DNA of 64,000 nucleotides from contig NZ_LBNQ01000008.1 of NCBI RefSeq assembly GCF_001005215.1, positions 1 to 64,000 on the forward strand, read 5' to 3'. This DNA comes from Lampropedia cohaerens. Its GTDB lineage: Bacteria; Pseudomonadota; Gammaproteobacteria; Burkholderiales; Burkholderiaceae_C. Below the pieces are notes generated by a model. The model had not been told where the DNA came from, made no database searches, and was given only the letters and a program-made list of their open reading frames with translations. A program made the translations under genes and the position numbers. Positions 20,618 to 30,376 of this stretch are shown in pieces (within the stretch, counting starts at the first letter, position 1; every line of letters begins with the position of its first letter).

Positions 20618-21925
20618 TCAACCAGGGCGGCGCATGCTGCAGCGATGCGGCATCTCGGCCTGTTCGGGCGTGAGGGCGCGAATCACCTCGAAGCCATAGC
20701 CCGAACCCTCCACGTCAAACGGCACCGCCTCGCTGCCGGCCTTCTGCATGCGCCCCACCAGCAGCGACTGCTGGAACTGGTGATCGGCCGCCCGCATGGT
20801 GCCGCGCTGCCCGGCCAGCTCCACCTGCAGGCCTTCCAGCGCATAGGCGACCTTCACGGGATCGGTGCTGCCAGCCTTTTCCATCGCCGCCGCCAGTGCC
20901 TCGATCATCAGCTGCATGCGCATGTGCACATAGTCGTCGGCCGGGTCGGGAAAGCGCGCGCGAAAGGCCTGGTAGAACGCCCGGCTCTCGGGCGCGGGGT
21001 AGTTGGGCAGCCAGTCGGCCACGGCGATCACCTTGCCGACACCGGCATCGCCCATGGCTGCTGGCGCGCCCAGCGCGTTGCCATAGAAGGTGTAGAAGCG
21101 GCCCTGGAAGCCAACCTCCGCAGCCGCGCGCACGAACAGCGTCAGGTCATTGCCCCAGTTGCCGGTGATGACCGCATCCGCGCCGCTGGCCTTGATCTTC
21201 ACGCCATAGGGCACGAAGTCGCGGATGCGGCCTATGGGGTGGTACTCCTCGGCGACGATCTCGATGTCGGGCCGGCGCTCGGCCAGCTGGCGGCGCGCCT
21301 CGCGCAGCACGGCATGGCCGAAGCTGTAGTCCTGCCCGAACAGGTAGACCTTCTTGATGGAGGCATCCTGCTGCAGCACATCCATCAGCGCGCGCATGCG
21401 CATGTCGGCATGCGCATCGAATCGGAAGTGCCAGAAGCTGCACTTCTCGTTGGTCAGTGCGGGATCAACGGCCGAGTAGTTCAGAAACAGCATGCGCTGC
21501 TCAGGCATGCGCTGGTTGTTGAGGTTGATGGCATGCAGCAATGCCTCGGCCACCGCCGACGAATTGCCCTGCAGCACATACTGCGCGCCGCTGTCGCGCG
21601 CGGACTGCAGTGCCGCCAGCGCCTCCTCGCTCTGGCCCTTGCTGTCATAGCGGTCCAGTTGCAATGGACGCGGCCCGCCTTCGGCCGCAGGCAACTGCAC
21701 CCCTCCTCGTGCGTTGACGCGCTCGATCGCCCACAGCAGATTGCGAAACACCGCCTCCCCGGTGTTCGCAAAAGGCCCGGACAGGCTTTCAACCAGCGCC
21801 AGGCGGATGGGCGACTGTGGTGCCGCTGCGTCAGCAGCGTGCGCGAAGGCAGCCAGACATAGCGCAGCCGCCGTCAGCCGCCGCATTACCGCGCGAGCCA
21901 AAAGGACTGGGCGGAAGCGAAGCAT
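20618..21925 (-). CDS. ABC transporter substrate-binding protein, branched-chain amino-acid type
   Basis: A periplasmic Peripla_BP_6-type binding protein of about 435 residues. A signal peptide (core RRLTAAALCLAAFAHAADA) precedes IRLALVESLSGPFANTGEAVFRN, the family opening. YVLQGNSSAVAEAL and VYLFGQDYSFGHAVLR mark the two lobes. The start is uncertain: ATG 21925 lies 13 bases from AGGAGG, a GTG at 21934 only four bases from it, and ATG 21886 gives the neatest signal peptide. No permease or ATPase gene is adjacent, so it is an orphan receptor or serves a distant transporter. Confidence 0.88.
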   Translation of the reverse strand: MLRFRPVLLARAVMRRLTAAALCLAAFAHAADAAAPQSPIRLALVESLSGPFANTGEAVFRNLLWAIERVNARGGVQLPAAEGGPRPLQLDRYDSKGQSEEALAALQSARDSGAQYVLQGNSSAVAEALLHAINLNNQRMPEQRMLFLNYSAVDPALTNEKCSFWHFRFDAHADMRMRALMDVLQQDASIKKVYLFGQDYSFGHAVLREARRQLAERRPDIEIVAEEYHPIGRIRDFVPYGVKIKASGADAVITGNWGNDLTLFVRAAAEVGFQGRFYTFYGNALGAPAAMGDAGVGKVIAVADWLPNYPAPESRAFYQAFRARFPDPADDYVHMRMQLMIEALAAAMEKAGSTDPVKVAYALEGLQVELAGQRGTMRAADHQFQQSLLVGRMQKAGSEAVPFDVEGSGYGFEVIRALTPEQAEMPHRCSMRRPG

Positions 21926-21934
21926 TGGGTACAC

Positions 21935-22255
21935 GAAACCTCCTGTTGTGCGAATTCGCAATCTTTTCGCGTGGCAAAAGCCATTCGCCACACCCATTAT
22001 CTTTGGGCAGATTCGCTTATTCATGAAACAGCGATGTGCATTTATGCAGACAAATTTAGGCAATTTACTGACAAATTAAGAAAAGAAGTCTGTTTTTAAC
22101 AAAATTTTCAACAAAACCACCATCATCTCACCTACAGCAACGTATTGGTAGCGATCTGTTGCCATCTTTCGGGATTGCACGCACAACGGAGCCTGCGGGA
22201 GCCACCGCGCGATCTCGCCTGGCACACGCCTCCCACGCGCACGCCCGCGCGCATA
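21935..22255. other. AT-rich divergent promoter region
   Basis: About 320 bases between the minus-strand binding-protein gene and the plus-strand TSUP gene. The middle (22000-22130) is clearly richer in A and T than its surroundings, with runs such as AAGAAAAGAAG and TTTTTAACAAAATTTTC. Promoters for both genes are expected here. No ORF or clear operator was recognised. Confidence 0.5.
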
Positions 22256-22267
22256 ATGGCGCCCACC

Positions 22268-23026
22268 ATGGAATGGCTCATTGTTACTGTCGCGTCGCTG
22301 TTTGCCGGTTTTGTCGATGCCATCGTCGGCGGCGGAGGTCTGGTGCTGGTGCCTGCACTGTTCGCCGTCTATCCCAGCGCGGCGCCGGCCACACTGTTTG
22401 GGACCAATAAGTCCGGCTCGATGTGGGGCACCGCGTTTTCGGCGTGGAAGTTCGCCCGCACCGTGCAGTTTCGCTGGGCCACCATCGCGCCAGCCATCGC
22501 GGCGGCCTTTGCCGGCGCCATGCTCGGTGCCTGGGCCATCACCGTGATATCGGCCGACTTTTTGCGCAAGGCGTTGCCGTTCATCCTGGCTGGTGTGCTG
22601 GTCTACACGCTGATGAAGAAGGAGTTGGGGCGCCACCACCACCCGCTCACCAGCGCTGTACGCGAGGCCGTGCTGGCCGTGCTGATCGGGCTACTGATCG
22701 GGTTTTATGACGGCTTCTTCGGCCCCGGCACCGGCAGCTTCCTCGTCTTTGCATTCGTGCGCCTGCTGGGATTCGATTTCCTCAACGCTTCGGCCCATGC
22801 CAAGCTGCTGAACCTGGCGACGAATCTGGCGGCACTGCTGCTGCTGGGCGTCAAGGGCCATGTATGGTGGCATCTGGCCATTCCGCTGGCGGTTGCCAAC
22901 ATCGTCGGCAGCGTGCTGGGCACGCACATGGCGCTGAAGCACGGCTCCGGTTTCGTGCGCTGGATCTTCGTGGCGGTCGTCAGCCTGCTGATCATGCGCT
23001 CGGCATGGGATGCGTTTCTGGCCTGA
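22268..23026 (+). CDS. TSUP-family permease (TauE/SafE-like)
   Basis: A 252-residue inner-membrane protein of the sulfite exporter TauE/SafE family. It opens MEWLIVTVASLFAGFVDAIV, followed by the family motif GGGGLVLVPAL, with the repeat-related GFYDGFFGPGTGSFLVF in the second half and about seven or eight membrane segments. These permeases move sulfur-containing anions or organic acids. ATG 22268 fits the family start; ATG 22256 is possible, and neither has a clear ribosome-binding site. Confidence 0.88.
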   Translation: MEWLIVTVASLFAGFVDAIVGGGGLVLVPALFAVYPSAAPATLFGTNKSGSMWGTAFSAWKFARTVQFRWATIAPAIAAAFAGAMLGAWAITVISADFLRKALPFILAGVLVYTLMKKELGRHHHPLTSAVREAVLAVLIGLLIGFYDGFFGPGTGSFLVFAFVRLLGFDFLNASAHAKLLNLATNLAALLLLGVKGHVWWHLAIPLAVANIVGSVLGTHMALKHGSGFVRWIFVAVVSLLIMRSAWDAFLA

Positions 23027-23040
23027 ACGGACAGAGTAAG

Positions 23041-23066
23041 AAAAATGGCCCCGGCAAAACGCCGGA
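23041..23066 (-). terminator. Rho-independent terminator for the receptor gene
   Basis: Stem CCGGC / GCCGG (23051-23055 and 23061-23065) with a five-base loop. On the minus strand it is followed by a T-run (23041-23045). It lies between the convergent TSUP and receptor genes. Confidence 0.55.
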
Positions 23067-23116
23067 GTCATGGCCCATTGCCAGCAGCACCATGCAGTGC
23101 TGCTACTTGGATTCCG

Positions 23117-25465
23117 TCAGAACTGGTAGGTCGCCAGCAGTTGTGCGCCCCGGCCCGCACCCGGTACACCGAAGCCGTGGCCGTTGTACTGGCGCCAGTA
23201 CTTCTTGTCGAACAGGTTGTTGATGTTGAGCTGCACGCCCAGCGCATCGCTGACCTGGTAGCTCAGCATCATGTTGTGCACCGTGTAGGACGGCACATCC
23301 ACCCGGTACTGGCTGGTCATGCCGGCACCGCGGCCCAGCGCGATGTAGCGCGAGCCCACGTACCGCAGGCCATAGCTGACGTTCAGTTGCGGCGTAACGC
23401 GGTACGACGTCCACAGGCTGGCGGCATGCTTGGGCGTGTTGCGCATGGCAATGCCTGCCTCGTCACCGTTGAGGTTGCCGTTGTTCAGATTGCCTGCTGG
23501 CTTGTCGGAATCGGTGATTTCGCTGTCCATGTAGCTGTAGCCGGCAAACACGGACCACTGCGGCGTGATGTTGCCCGCAGCACCCAGTTCCAGGCCGGTA
23601 ACGCGCTGCTTGTAACGGTACAGCTCGTCCTGCAATTCCTCGTTGACATACTCGGGCTTGTCCTGGGTCGTGCGGTAGATCGCAGCCGTCAGGGACAGAC
23701 GCTCATCGAACAGATCCCATTTGGTGCCCAGCTCAACCGTGTCGCCCTTGACCACGGGGTTGACATCGCCCGCACCACCGCTGGTCGCAGCCTGGATGGA
23801 GGTGGGCTGGCGCGCATTGGCGTACGTTGCGTAAATCGTGCCGTTCTGTGCTGGCTTGTAGATCAGGCCAACGCGGCCAGTGAACAGGTTCTGGCTGTCG
23901 CGGCCAAGAGCACCATCGGCCCACGGCTTGTCGCCCGGCGTGCCGCTGGTGTAGCCGCCGCGTGAAGCGTTGTGCGTCTGCTTGACGTCCCACCAGTCAT
24001 GGCGAAGGGCAATCTGCGTCTGCCACTGCTCGTTGAATCTCAGCGTATCGAGAACGTACAGCGCTTTCGACGTCGCGCGCGTGCTCTGGCTGGAGGTGTA
24101 GTACACGCTGGTGTCACCCACGAAATCCTTTGGAGGGTTGGCAGGATCAATGACATGGTTGTTGCCCTGGTTGCCGAACTTCAGGCCGCCTTGCATCAAG
24201 TCCAGCTTCTCACGGGTGAACTCCGCACCGACCACCATGTCGTGCCCCACGGAACCCGTCTCAAAGTTCAGCAACAGATTGGTCTGGTTGCTGATGGTCT
24301 TGTTCTCGGTATGGCGGGCAATGCCGGTCAGGCGCCGCAGCACCGGGCCCTGGTTAGTCACCTGATCGCCGCCGGGCGTGGTGACCACATAGTCGCGATC
24401 CATCTGCGCCAGCGACAACTGGTTGACCAGCGTAACGCGCTCGTTGAAGTTGTGCTCGGCCTTGAAGTTCAGCCGGTCGATCTTGTTGTCTTCCTTGTCC
24501 AGGTTGTCGTAGCCGAAGTAGCCGCTCCACTTCACGCCCGGATAGGGGCTGGGCCGGCCACCACTTTGACGCGGGTTCTTGCCATCGTGCAGCGTGGGAA
24601 TGCCGTAGTCGTAGTTACCGTCATCGTTGAGGTGTTCGTAGCTCAGCGTCAGGCGCGTGGGTGTGCCCAGGCCATAGGCGATGGACGGCGCAATGCCCCA
24701 GCGCTTGCGCAGAATCTCGTCGCGCCCGTCCACCCCGGAGCGGTGCGCCACGGCGTTCAGGCGCACGGCAATGCCACGCTCCTCATCGACAATCTGGTTC
24801 AGGTCCACTGTGGCGCGGCGGAAGTCGGATGTGCCAAGGCCCAGGTTGACCTCCCGGCGGTTGGCCATGAACGGCGTCTTGGTCACCAGGTTGATGCCGC
24901 CGCCGATCAGTCCCGCACCCCAGACCGAGGCGCTGGAGCCCTTGACCACCTCCACCTGCTCGACGTTGAACATCTCCGAGCGGGTGTAATAGGCCGACTC
25001 GCGCACGCCGTCACGGAACACGTTGCTGCCGCCGTACTCGCCGGAATTGAAGCCGCGGATGTTGATGCCATCACCGACCCCGCCTGCACCCTCGCCGGAA
25101 TTGAAGGTGATGCCGGGCGAGTTGGCCAGCACGTCCTCCAGCGTTTGCGCGTTCTACTCACGGATCAGCTCTGCAGGAATGACCGTGACACTTTGCGGCA
25201 CGTCACGCAGTGGCGCGTTGAACTGCGGCGAGGATGCGCGCTTGGTCTGGTACTGCCCTTCGGCCTCGCCGGTGATGACCACCGGCGCCAGCCGCTGCGC
25301 GGATTCATCGGCCGTTTGTGCATAGCCGGTATTGAGGCCAAAGCCCAGTGTCAGCAGCCCCAGCGATGCCACGGCCGTGGTAGCCGCGCGCACTGGGGAC
25401 ACGGCGGACAGATCATTGCCTGATGCTGCTGCGGGCGAAATCGTCGAAATGACTGAATGCTCCAA
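23117..25465 (-). pseudogene. TonB-dependent siderophore receptor, interrupted by an in-frame amber codon
   Basis: Reads as one 782-codon gene with a single TAG at 25154-25156. The part before it has a TTG start (GGAG seven bases upstream), a signal peptide ending in GYAQT and the TonB/plug opening APVVITGEAEG to DVPQSVTVIPAELIRE. The next codons, in the same frame, continue NAQTLEDVLANSPGI, exactly where relatives have ELIREQN, so TAG replaces a CAG glutamine codon by one C-to-T change. The rest encodes a full plug and 22-strand barrel ending in LLATYQF. The frame downstream is otherwise undamaged, so the change is recent, a sequencing error, or suppressed. Related to FpvA/PiuA-type receptors. 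A Fur box lies upstream. Confidence 0.85.
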
Positions 25466-25855
25466 GGTACTACTCCATGACTTGAACAAGCAGGGAGCGC
25501 GAAGCCAAACGCCATGACGGGTCACTACGTCAACGCGTGAAGGTGTAGCAACACAAGCAACCGGCTTTGATCGCAATGAGAAGCAATCATTGTCAAATGC
25601 CAGCGCGGCGGCAGATTCAGGAGAAAGGCTACGACCTTGTATGAACGCCGGTTTCAACGCAACCTGCGCTCGGGCGGGGCCAGACAAGCCCACGTACCCA
25701 TCTTTTACACACCAGTCGAGTCACGGAAACACTGCAGATGCTGACGGCACATGAACACCATTGAACCCGGCGGTATCACGCGCATGGCAGTGCTGCGGAT
25801 GCTTTCCCGATCATTCTGGTGCGGGACGCGAGTGTAGACAGTCAGGCATATAAAA

Positions 25856-25870
25856 TGCAAATGATTTTCA
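25856..25870 (+). promoter_or_regulatory. Fur box
   Basis: TGCAAATGATTTTCA matches the 7-1-7 Fur consensus TGATAATNATTATCA at 11 of 14 defined positions. It lies 158 bases before piuC and about 390 before the receptor, both iron genes, so iron-dependent repression in both directions is expected. The fur gene itself is at 60048-60488. Confidence 0.72.
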
Positions 25871-25980
25871 AATAGATTAAATGCAAAAAAGCAACACTTT
25901 TCTGCGAAAACCTGTTCTCAGGAGGGTGCCGCTAAGCGCGCGGCCTGCTTTTTGTGACACACGGCAAGGGCGCACAATCG

Positions 25981-26005
25981 GCCCAGGTACCGGGCCCAGG
26001 TACCG
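25981..26005 (+). repeat. Short tandem repeat upstream of piuC
   Basis: GCCCAGGTACCG occurs twice with a 13-base period (25981-25992 and 25994-26005). It is 23 bases before the piuC start. No function is evident. Confidence 0.6.
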
Positions 26006-26027
26006 TTCACCTCACTGATCCATTGCC

Positions 26028-26708
26028 ATGCTGCTTCAAATCCCCCAACTGTTCAGCCCCGAAGAAGCGCGCCAGTTGCGCGAAACGCTGGAACGGGCGC
26101 AATGGCGGGACGGTCGCCAGACTGCAGGCCACCTCGCTCAAAGTGTCAAGCGCAACGAGCAGCTGGCGCTGGATGACCCGATCGCCATACAGCTTGGCGA
26201 GCAGATCCTCGCCCGCCTCGGGCAGAACCCGCTGTTCATCTCCGCGGCGCTGCCAGCACGGGTGCTGCCGCCGCGCTTTAACCGTTATGCCGGTGGCGGC
26301 ACCTACGGCAATCACATTGACAACGCCATCTTCACCATCCCCGGCAATGGCGCACGCGTGCGCACCGACATTTCCAGCACGCTGTTCCTGAGCGATCCGG
26401 ACAGTTATGACGGCGGCGAACTCGTCATCGAGGACACCTATGGCGTGCACAGCATCAAGCTGCCTGCCGGGCACATGGTGGTGTATCCAGGCACCAGCCT
26501 GCACCGGGTCAATCCGGTTACCCGCGGCGTGCGCTATGCATCGTTTTTCTGGACGCAGAGCCTGGTCGCACTGGATGTGCAACGGCGCACCCTGTTCGAG
26601 CTGGACACGGCCATCCAGCGCCTCACGGCCGATCACCCGGAGCACCCTTCGATCAGCCAGCTGACCGGTGTCTATCACAACCTGCTGCGGCTGTGGTCCA
26701 CGACCTGA
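26028..26708 (+). CDS. piuC: Fe2+-dependent PKHD-type dioxygenase PiuC
   Basis: A 226-residue 2-oxoglutarate/Fe(II) dioxygenase of the PiuC/YbiX family, found beside siderophore receptors in many proteobacteria. The iron ligands are visible: H96 and D98 in [11 protein letters not shown]159 in GTSLHRV, and the 2-oxoglutarate Arg 169 in TRGVRY. Length and C-terminal helices ([20 protein letters not shown]) match the family. It is expected to be Fur-repressed from the box 158 bases upstream. Its TGA overlaps the next start by one base. Confidence 0.93.
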   Translation: MLLQIPQLFSPEEARQLRETLERAQWRDGRQTAGHLAQSVKRNEQLALDDPIAIQLGEQILARLGQNPLFISAALPARVLPPRFNRYAGGGTYGNHIDNAIFTIPGNGARVRTDISSTLFLSDPDSYDGGELVIEDTYGVHSIKLPAGHMVVYPGTSLHRVNPVTRGVRYASFFWTQSLVALDVQRRTLFELDTAIQRLTADHPEHPSISQLTGVYHNLLRLWSTT

Positions 26709-27844
26709 TGGCGACTGCCATGCCGCACACTGCCGAGCCGCCACTGACGACGATTCCAGCCGACCTGACCAGCCTGGCCGATTACGAGCGCCGCGCCGTG
26801 GCGCACATGCCCGAAGCCACCTGGCGCCATATCGCCTCCGGCGCGGGGCAGGAATGCACCCTGCGCCAGAACCGCCTGGCGTTCGAGCGCCTGCTGCTTG
26901 AGCCCCGCGCGCTGGCCTGCCTGCAGGGCGCGACGACGCACACCACACTGCTGGGCCAGCGCCACGCGGCCCCTGTTCTGCTGGCCCCGGTCGCCTACCA
27001 TCGCCTGGTGCATCCCGGCGGAGAGTGCGAGACCGCGCGTGCGGCTGCCGCCATGCAAACCGGCATGGTCGTCAGCACACTGGCCAGCCAGACGCTGGAG
27101 GACATCGCGCGCAGCGCCCGTGCAGCGGCCGCCGAATTGCGCCACGACCAAGCGCCGCTGTGGTTCCAGCTATATCTGCAGCCCAAGCGCAGCCACAGCC
27201 TGGAGCTGGTGCGGCGCGCCGAAGCCGCCGGCTACCAGGCATTGGTCGTGACCATTGATGCCACCGTCAAGCGCGCCCGCTTTGCGCTGCCACCGGGCGT
27301 TGAGGCCGTCAACATCCAATCCTTTCCCAGCCTGGCGCAGCGCCCGCAAGGCCTGGCAGGGCCGATCCTGTTTGGCACCCCGCTGGTGGAGAGTGCTCCG
27401 ACCTGGGAGGACATTGCCTGGCTGCGCCAGCAGTGCACGCTGCCGCTGATCGTCAAGGGCGTGGTCTCGCCCCGCGATGCCATGCGGGCGGTGGAGTTGG
27501 GCGCCGATGCACTGATCGTCTCCAACCATGGCGGGCGCGTGCTGGATGGCCTGCCCGCGGCCATTGACATATTGCCGCGCGTCGCCGAAACCGTTGCGGG
27601 CCGGGTGCCGCTACTGCTCGATGGCGGCATCCGCAGCGGCACCGACATCGTCAAAGCCTTGGCGCTCGGCGCATCGGCGGTACTGGTCGGCAGGCCGCAG
27701 CTGCACGCCCTGGCGGTGGCCGGCCTGCTCGGCGTGGCGCACATGCTGCATCTGCTACGCGCCGAGCTGGAGCTGGCGATGGCGCAACTGGGCTGCACCC
27801 GCATCGCAGTCATTGACCGCAGCGTGCTGTGGCCACCTGAATAG
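26708..27844 (+). CDS. FMN-dependent alpha-hydroxy-acid oxidase
   Basis: A 378-residue enzyme of the glycolate/lactate oxidase family, oxidising a 2-hydroxy acid to the 2-keto acid. Family motifs are LLAPVAYHRLVHPGGE, the FMN/substrate lysine in PLIVKGVVSP (Lys 250), the catalytic His 274 in SNHGGRVLDG, and the phosphate-binding DGGIRSGTDIVKALALGA. The ATG at 26708 overlaps the piuC stop in TGATG, so translation is coupled and the gene should share iron control. Its oxidation product is unknown; supply of a 2-keto acid to PiuC is only a thought. Confidence 0.9.
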   Translation: MATAMPHTAEPPLTTIPADLTSLADYERRAVAHMPEATWRHIASGAGQECTLRQNRLAFERLLLEPRALACLQGATTHTTLLGQRHAAPVLLAPVAYHRLVHPGGECETARAAAAMQTGMVVSTLASQTLEDIARSARAAAAELRHDQAPLWFQLYLQPKRSHSLELVRRAEAAGYQALVVTIDATVKRARFALPPGVEAVNIQSFPSLAQRPQGLAGPILFGTPLVESAPTWEDIAWLRQQCTLPLIVKGVVSPRDAMRAVELGADALIVSNHGGRVLDGLPAAIDILPRVAETVAGRVPLLLDGGIRSGTDIVKALALGASAVLVGRPQLHALAVAGLLGVAHMLHLLRAELELAMAQLGCTRIAVIDRSVLWPPE

Positions 27845-27896
27845 CCGCGTAGCCTGCTGACCGCAGTCGCACCACCGTTTCAATGCAGGCCTGTTG

Positions 27897-29858
27897 TTAC
27901 TGACCTGCTTCTGGCAGAGGCACCGTGGCACTGGGCAAAGCGATGTCCTCCACGCGGCGCGGCACGCCAATCGGCGCCGCGGCGCGGCTTTGCTGCACGG
28001 CCGCGATGTCCTCCTCACTGGGATAGATGCCAGCGAGCCAATAGTCCATCACGCGACGCGCAATGGGCGCGGCATGCGCGCCGCCGAAGCCCGCGTTCTC
28101 GACAATGACAGCCACGGCAATGCGCGGCGCCTCCACCGGTGCGAAGCCGATGAACAGCGAATGGTCGCGCTGGCGCTCGGCAAGCTTGGCAGCGTCGTAG
28201 CGCGCATTCTGGGCCACCGTCGAGGCCTGGGCGGTGCCGGTCTTGCCGGCCGTAGTGTACGGCGCGCCCGCAAAAGCGCGCCGTGCCGTGCCTTCCAGCA
28301 CCACGCCCTGCATGCCGTCATAGACAACGCGCAAGTGCTCAGGATCGAAGCCCAGGTCGTCGCCAGGCGTCGGCTGCAGCAGATGCATGTCACTGCTCAA
28401 TGGATCGATGCGCGCGCGCGCCAGGTGGGGCCGATGGCGAATGCCGCCGCTGGCCAGCGTCGCGGTGGCATGGGCCAGCTGCAGGATCGTGAAGCTGTTG
28501 TAGCCCTGGCCGATGCCCAGTGAGGGCGTGTCCCCCGGAATCCAGTGACGCTGGCGCGGATCACTGAATGCACGGCGCTTCCATTCCCGGTTGGGCAGCA
28601 CGCCACGTGCCTCTCCATTCAGGTCGATGCCGGTGACCTGCCCGAAGCCGAGCGGCGCCATGAAGTCGTGCACCTGGTCCACCCCCATCTCGTAGGCCAG
28701 GGAGTAGAAATAGGCGTTGCTGGAGCGCGCGATGGCCCGGCGCATGTCGACCGACCCGACTGCGGCACCACGGTAGTTGTGGCCCGCCAGGGTCCACACC
28801 CCAGGGTCATGGATGACGGTGTCGGCATCGCGCGCGCCGGTCTCCAGCGCCGCCAGCGCCATGAACGGCTTGTAGGTAGAGCCCGGTGGGTAGGTGCCGC
28901 GCAGGGCGCGGTTGAACAGCGGCCGGTCCGGGGATTCGTTGAGCGCGCGCCAGTTCTCGTGGTCGATTCCCTCCACGAACAGGTTGGGGTCGTAGGTCGG
29001 CATGCTGACCATGGCCAGTACCTCGCCGTTGCGGGGATCAATGGCCACCAGCGCGCCACGGCGCTCGCCAAAGAGCCGCTCGACCAACTGCTGCAGCTTG
29101 ATGTCCAACGACAGCACCACGGAGTCCCCGCTGCGCGCCGGCGCCGTATCCAGCACGCGAATGGGGCGCCCGGCCGAGGAGCGCTCAAGCTGCTCCACCC
29201 CGGTGATGCCGTGCAGGTCGCGCTCGTAGCTGGCCTCGATGCCCGCCTTGCCGATGTGCGTGGAGCCGCGATAGTTCGCCTCCTCCCCCTGTTCCTCGAT
29301 ACGCTCCTGGTCGCGCTGGTTGATGCGGCCAATGTAGCCGATCACATGGCTGGCCGTACTGCCCATCGGGTAGGTACGAAACAGCCGCGCGGCCACCTGC
29401 ACGCCGGGAAAGCGCCAGCTCTGCGCGGCAAAGCGCGCCACCTCCTCGTCGGTCAGCCGCGTGCGCAGCGGCAACGTGGCATAACGGCCCGATTCGCTGC
29501 GCAGGCGCTCGAAGCGGCGCCGGTGGATCGGCTGAATGTCGACGATCTGCGCCAGTTCGTTGATGGTTGCCTCAAGATCGCGCACACGCGCAGGCGCAAT
29601 CTCCAGCGTATAGGAGGAGTAATTCGCCGCCAGCAGCACGCCGTTGCGGTCAACGATGTTGCCCCGGTACGGCACGATGGGCACGACCGCCGTGCGATTG
29701 CTCTCGGCACGCTCGAGAAACTCGTCGTGCCGCACCACCTGCAGGTAATAGGCGCGCAGGCCCAGCAATGTCAGCCCGGTCAGCACCACCAGTGCCATGA
29801 ACAGCAGCCGCACCAGAAAGCGATCGCTGCCATGCCGTTCCTGTTCAAGCTCCGTCAT
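27897..29858 (-). CDS. mrdA: Penicillin-binding protein 2 (peptidoglycan transpeptidase)
   Basis: A 653-residue class B PBP that crosslinks side-wall peptidoglycan with the Mre elongasome. One N-terminal membrane segment (residues 14-34) is followed by the dimerisation domain with RGNIVDRNG (65-73). The transpeptidase motifs are S327-T-Y-K330, S379-S-N and K539-T-G. The tail after 610 is proline- and alanine-rich. Its ATG overlaps the mreD stop by four bases, placing it last in mreBCD-mrdA. Confidence 0.96.
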   Translation of the reverse strand: MTELEQERHGSDRFLVRLLFMALVVLTGLTLLGLRAYYLQVVRHDEFLERAESNRTAVVPIVPYRGNIVDRNGVLLAANYSSYTLEIAPARVRDLEATINELAQIVDIQPIHRRRFERLRSESGRYATLPLRTRLTDEEVARFAAQSWRFPGVQVAARLFRTYPMGSTASHVIGYIGRINQRDQERIEEQGEEANYRGSTHIGKAGIEASYERDLHGITGVEQLERSSAGRPIRVLDTAPARSGDSVVLSLDIKLQQLVERLFGERRGALVAIDPRNGEVLAMVSMPTYDPNLFVEGIDHENWRALNESPDRPLFNRALRGTYPPGSTYKPFMALAALETGARDADTVIHDPGVWTLAGHNYRGAAVGSVDMRRAIARSSNAYFYSLAYEMGVDQVHDFMAPLGFGQVTGIDLNGEARGVLPNREWKRRAFSDPRQRHWIPGDTPSLGIGQGYNSFTILQLAHATATLASGGIRHRPHLARARIDPLSSDMHLLQPTPGDDLGFDPEHLRVVYDGMQGVVLEGTARRAFAGAPYTTAGKTGTAQASTVAQNARYDAAKLAERQRDHSLFIGFAPVEAPRIAVAVIVENAGFGGAHAAPIARRVMDYWLAGIYPSEEDIAAVQQSRAAAPIGVPRRVEDIALPSATVPLPEAGQ

Positions 29859-30376
29859 AGGCGTCTGCGTTCACGCTCCGTTGGCGCGCTCAGCTGCGGC
29901 GCCAGCAGAAGGTGACGCGTCAGCGGCCACAACAGTGCTTGTGCCAGCGGCGCAAGTAGCATGGGCAGCGGCGGCACACTGTGGCTGGCGGCCCAGCCCA
30001 CGGCCATCTGCAACAGCGTTGCCAGCACGAAGGGCACCAGCAGCAACACCGCCTGCTGTATGCCACTGGGATACCACAGCAGCCGGTTGGCCATCGACTG
30101 CACCCAGGTAACGACCACGGCATACGCCAGCGCATGTTGGCCCAGCAGACTGGCAGCCTGCACATCCATCGCCACGCCCAGCGCAAAGGCCGTGCCAATG
30201 CCGATGCGCTGCGGCTGGTGCAGGCCCCAGAACACCAGTACCAACAGCAACACATCCGGTCGCCAGGGCAGCTGCCCCAGTGGCACGATCTGCAGGCAGA
30301 ACGCCAGCAGCAGCGACAGGACGATGAAGCGCTGGCGTGCTGGGCGCAGGATTTGTTCGCTCGGCGGCATCGGCAT
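29855..30376 (-). CDS. mreD: Rod shape-determining protein MreD
   Basis: A 173-residue, strongly hydrophobic inner-membrane protein with about five or six membrane segments, the usual size for MreD. RPDVLLLVLVFWGLHQPQRIGIGTAF is a family-typical stretch. It overlaps mreC (TGATG at 30374-30378) and mrdA (ATGA at 29855-29858), so all are translationally coupled. Confidence 0.93.
   Translation of the reverse strand: MPMPPSEQILRPARQRFIVLSLLLAFCLQIVPLGQLPWRPDVLLLVLVFWGLHQPQRIGIGTAFALGVAMDVQAASLLGQHALAYAVVVTWVQSMANRLLWYPSGIQQAVLLLVPFVLATLLQMAVGWAASHSVPPLPMLLAPLAQALLWPLTRHLLLAPQLSAPTERERRRL

Larger units (their letters stand above)
25466..26027. other. Divergent regulatory region between receptor and piuC
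   Basis: A 562-base spacer. It holds the Fur box at 25856-25870 inside an AT-rich stretch (25840-25910), and a 13-bp-spaced tandem repeat at 25981-26005. The receptor frame stays open to 25693 but lacks similarity there, so the stretch upstream of the TTG at 25465 is taken as untranslated. Confidence 0.5.

Noticed and set aside
21956-21975. Possible fifth copy of the dispersed repeat (CAATCTTTTCGCG)
   Set aside because: Only the middle 10-12 bases match; the GAACCTG head is missing.
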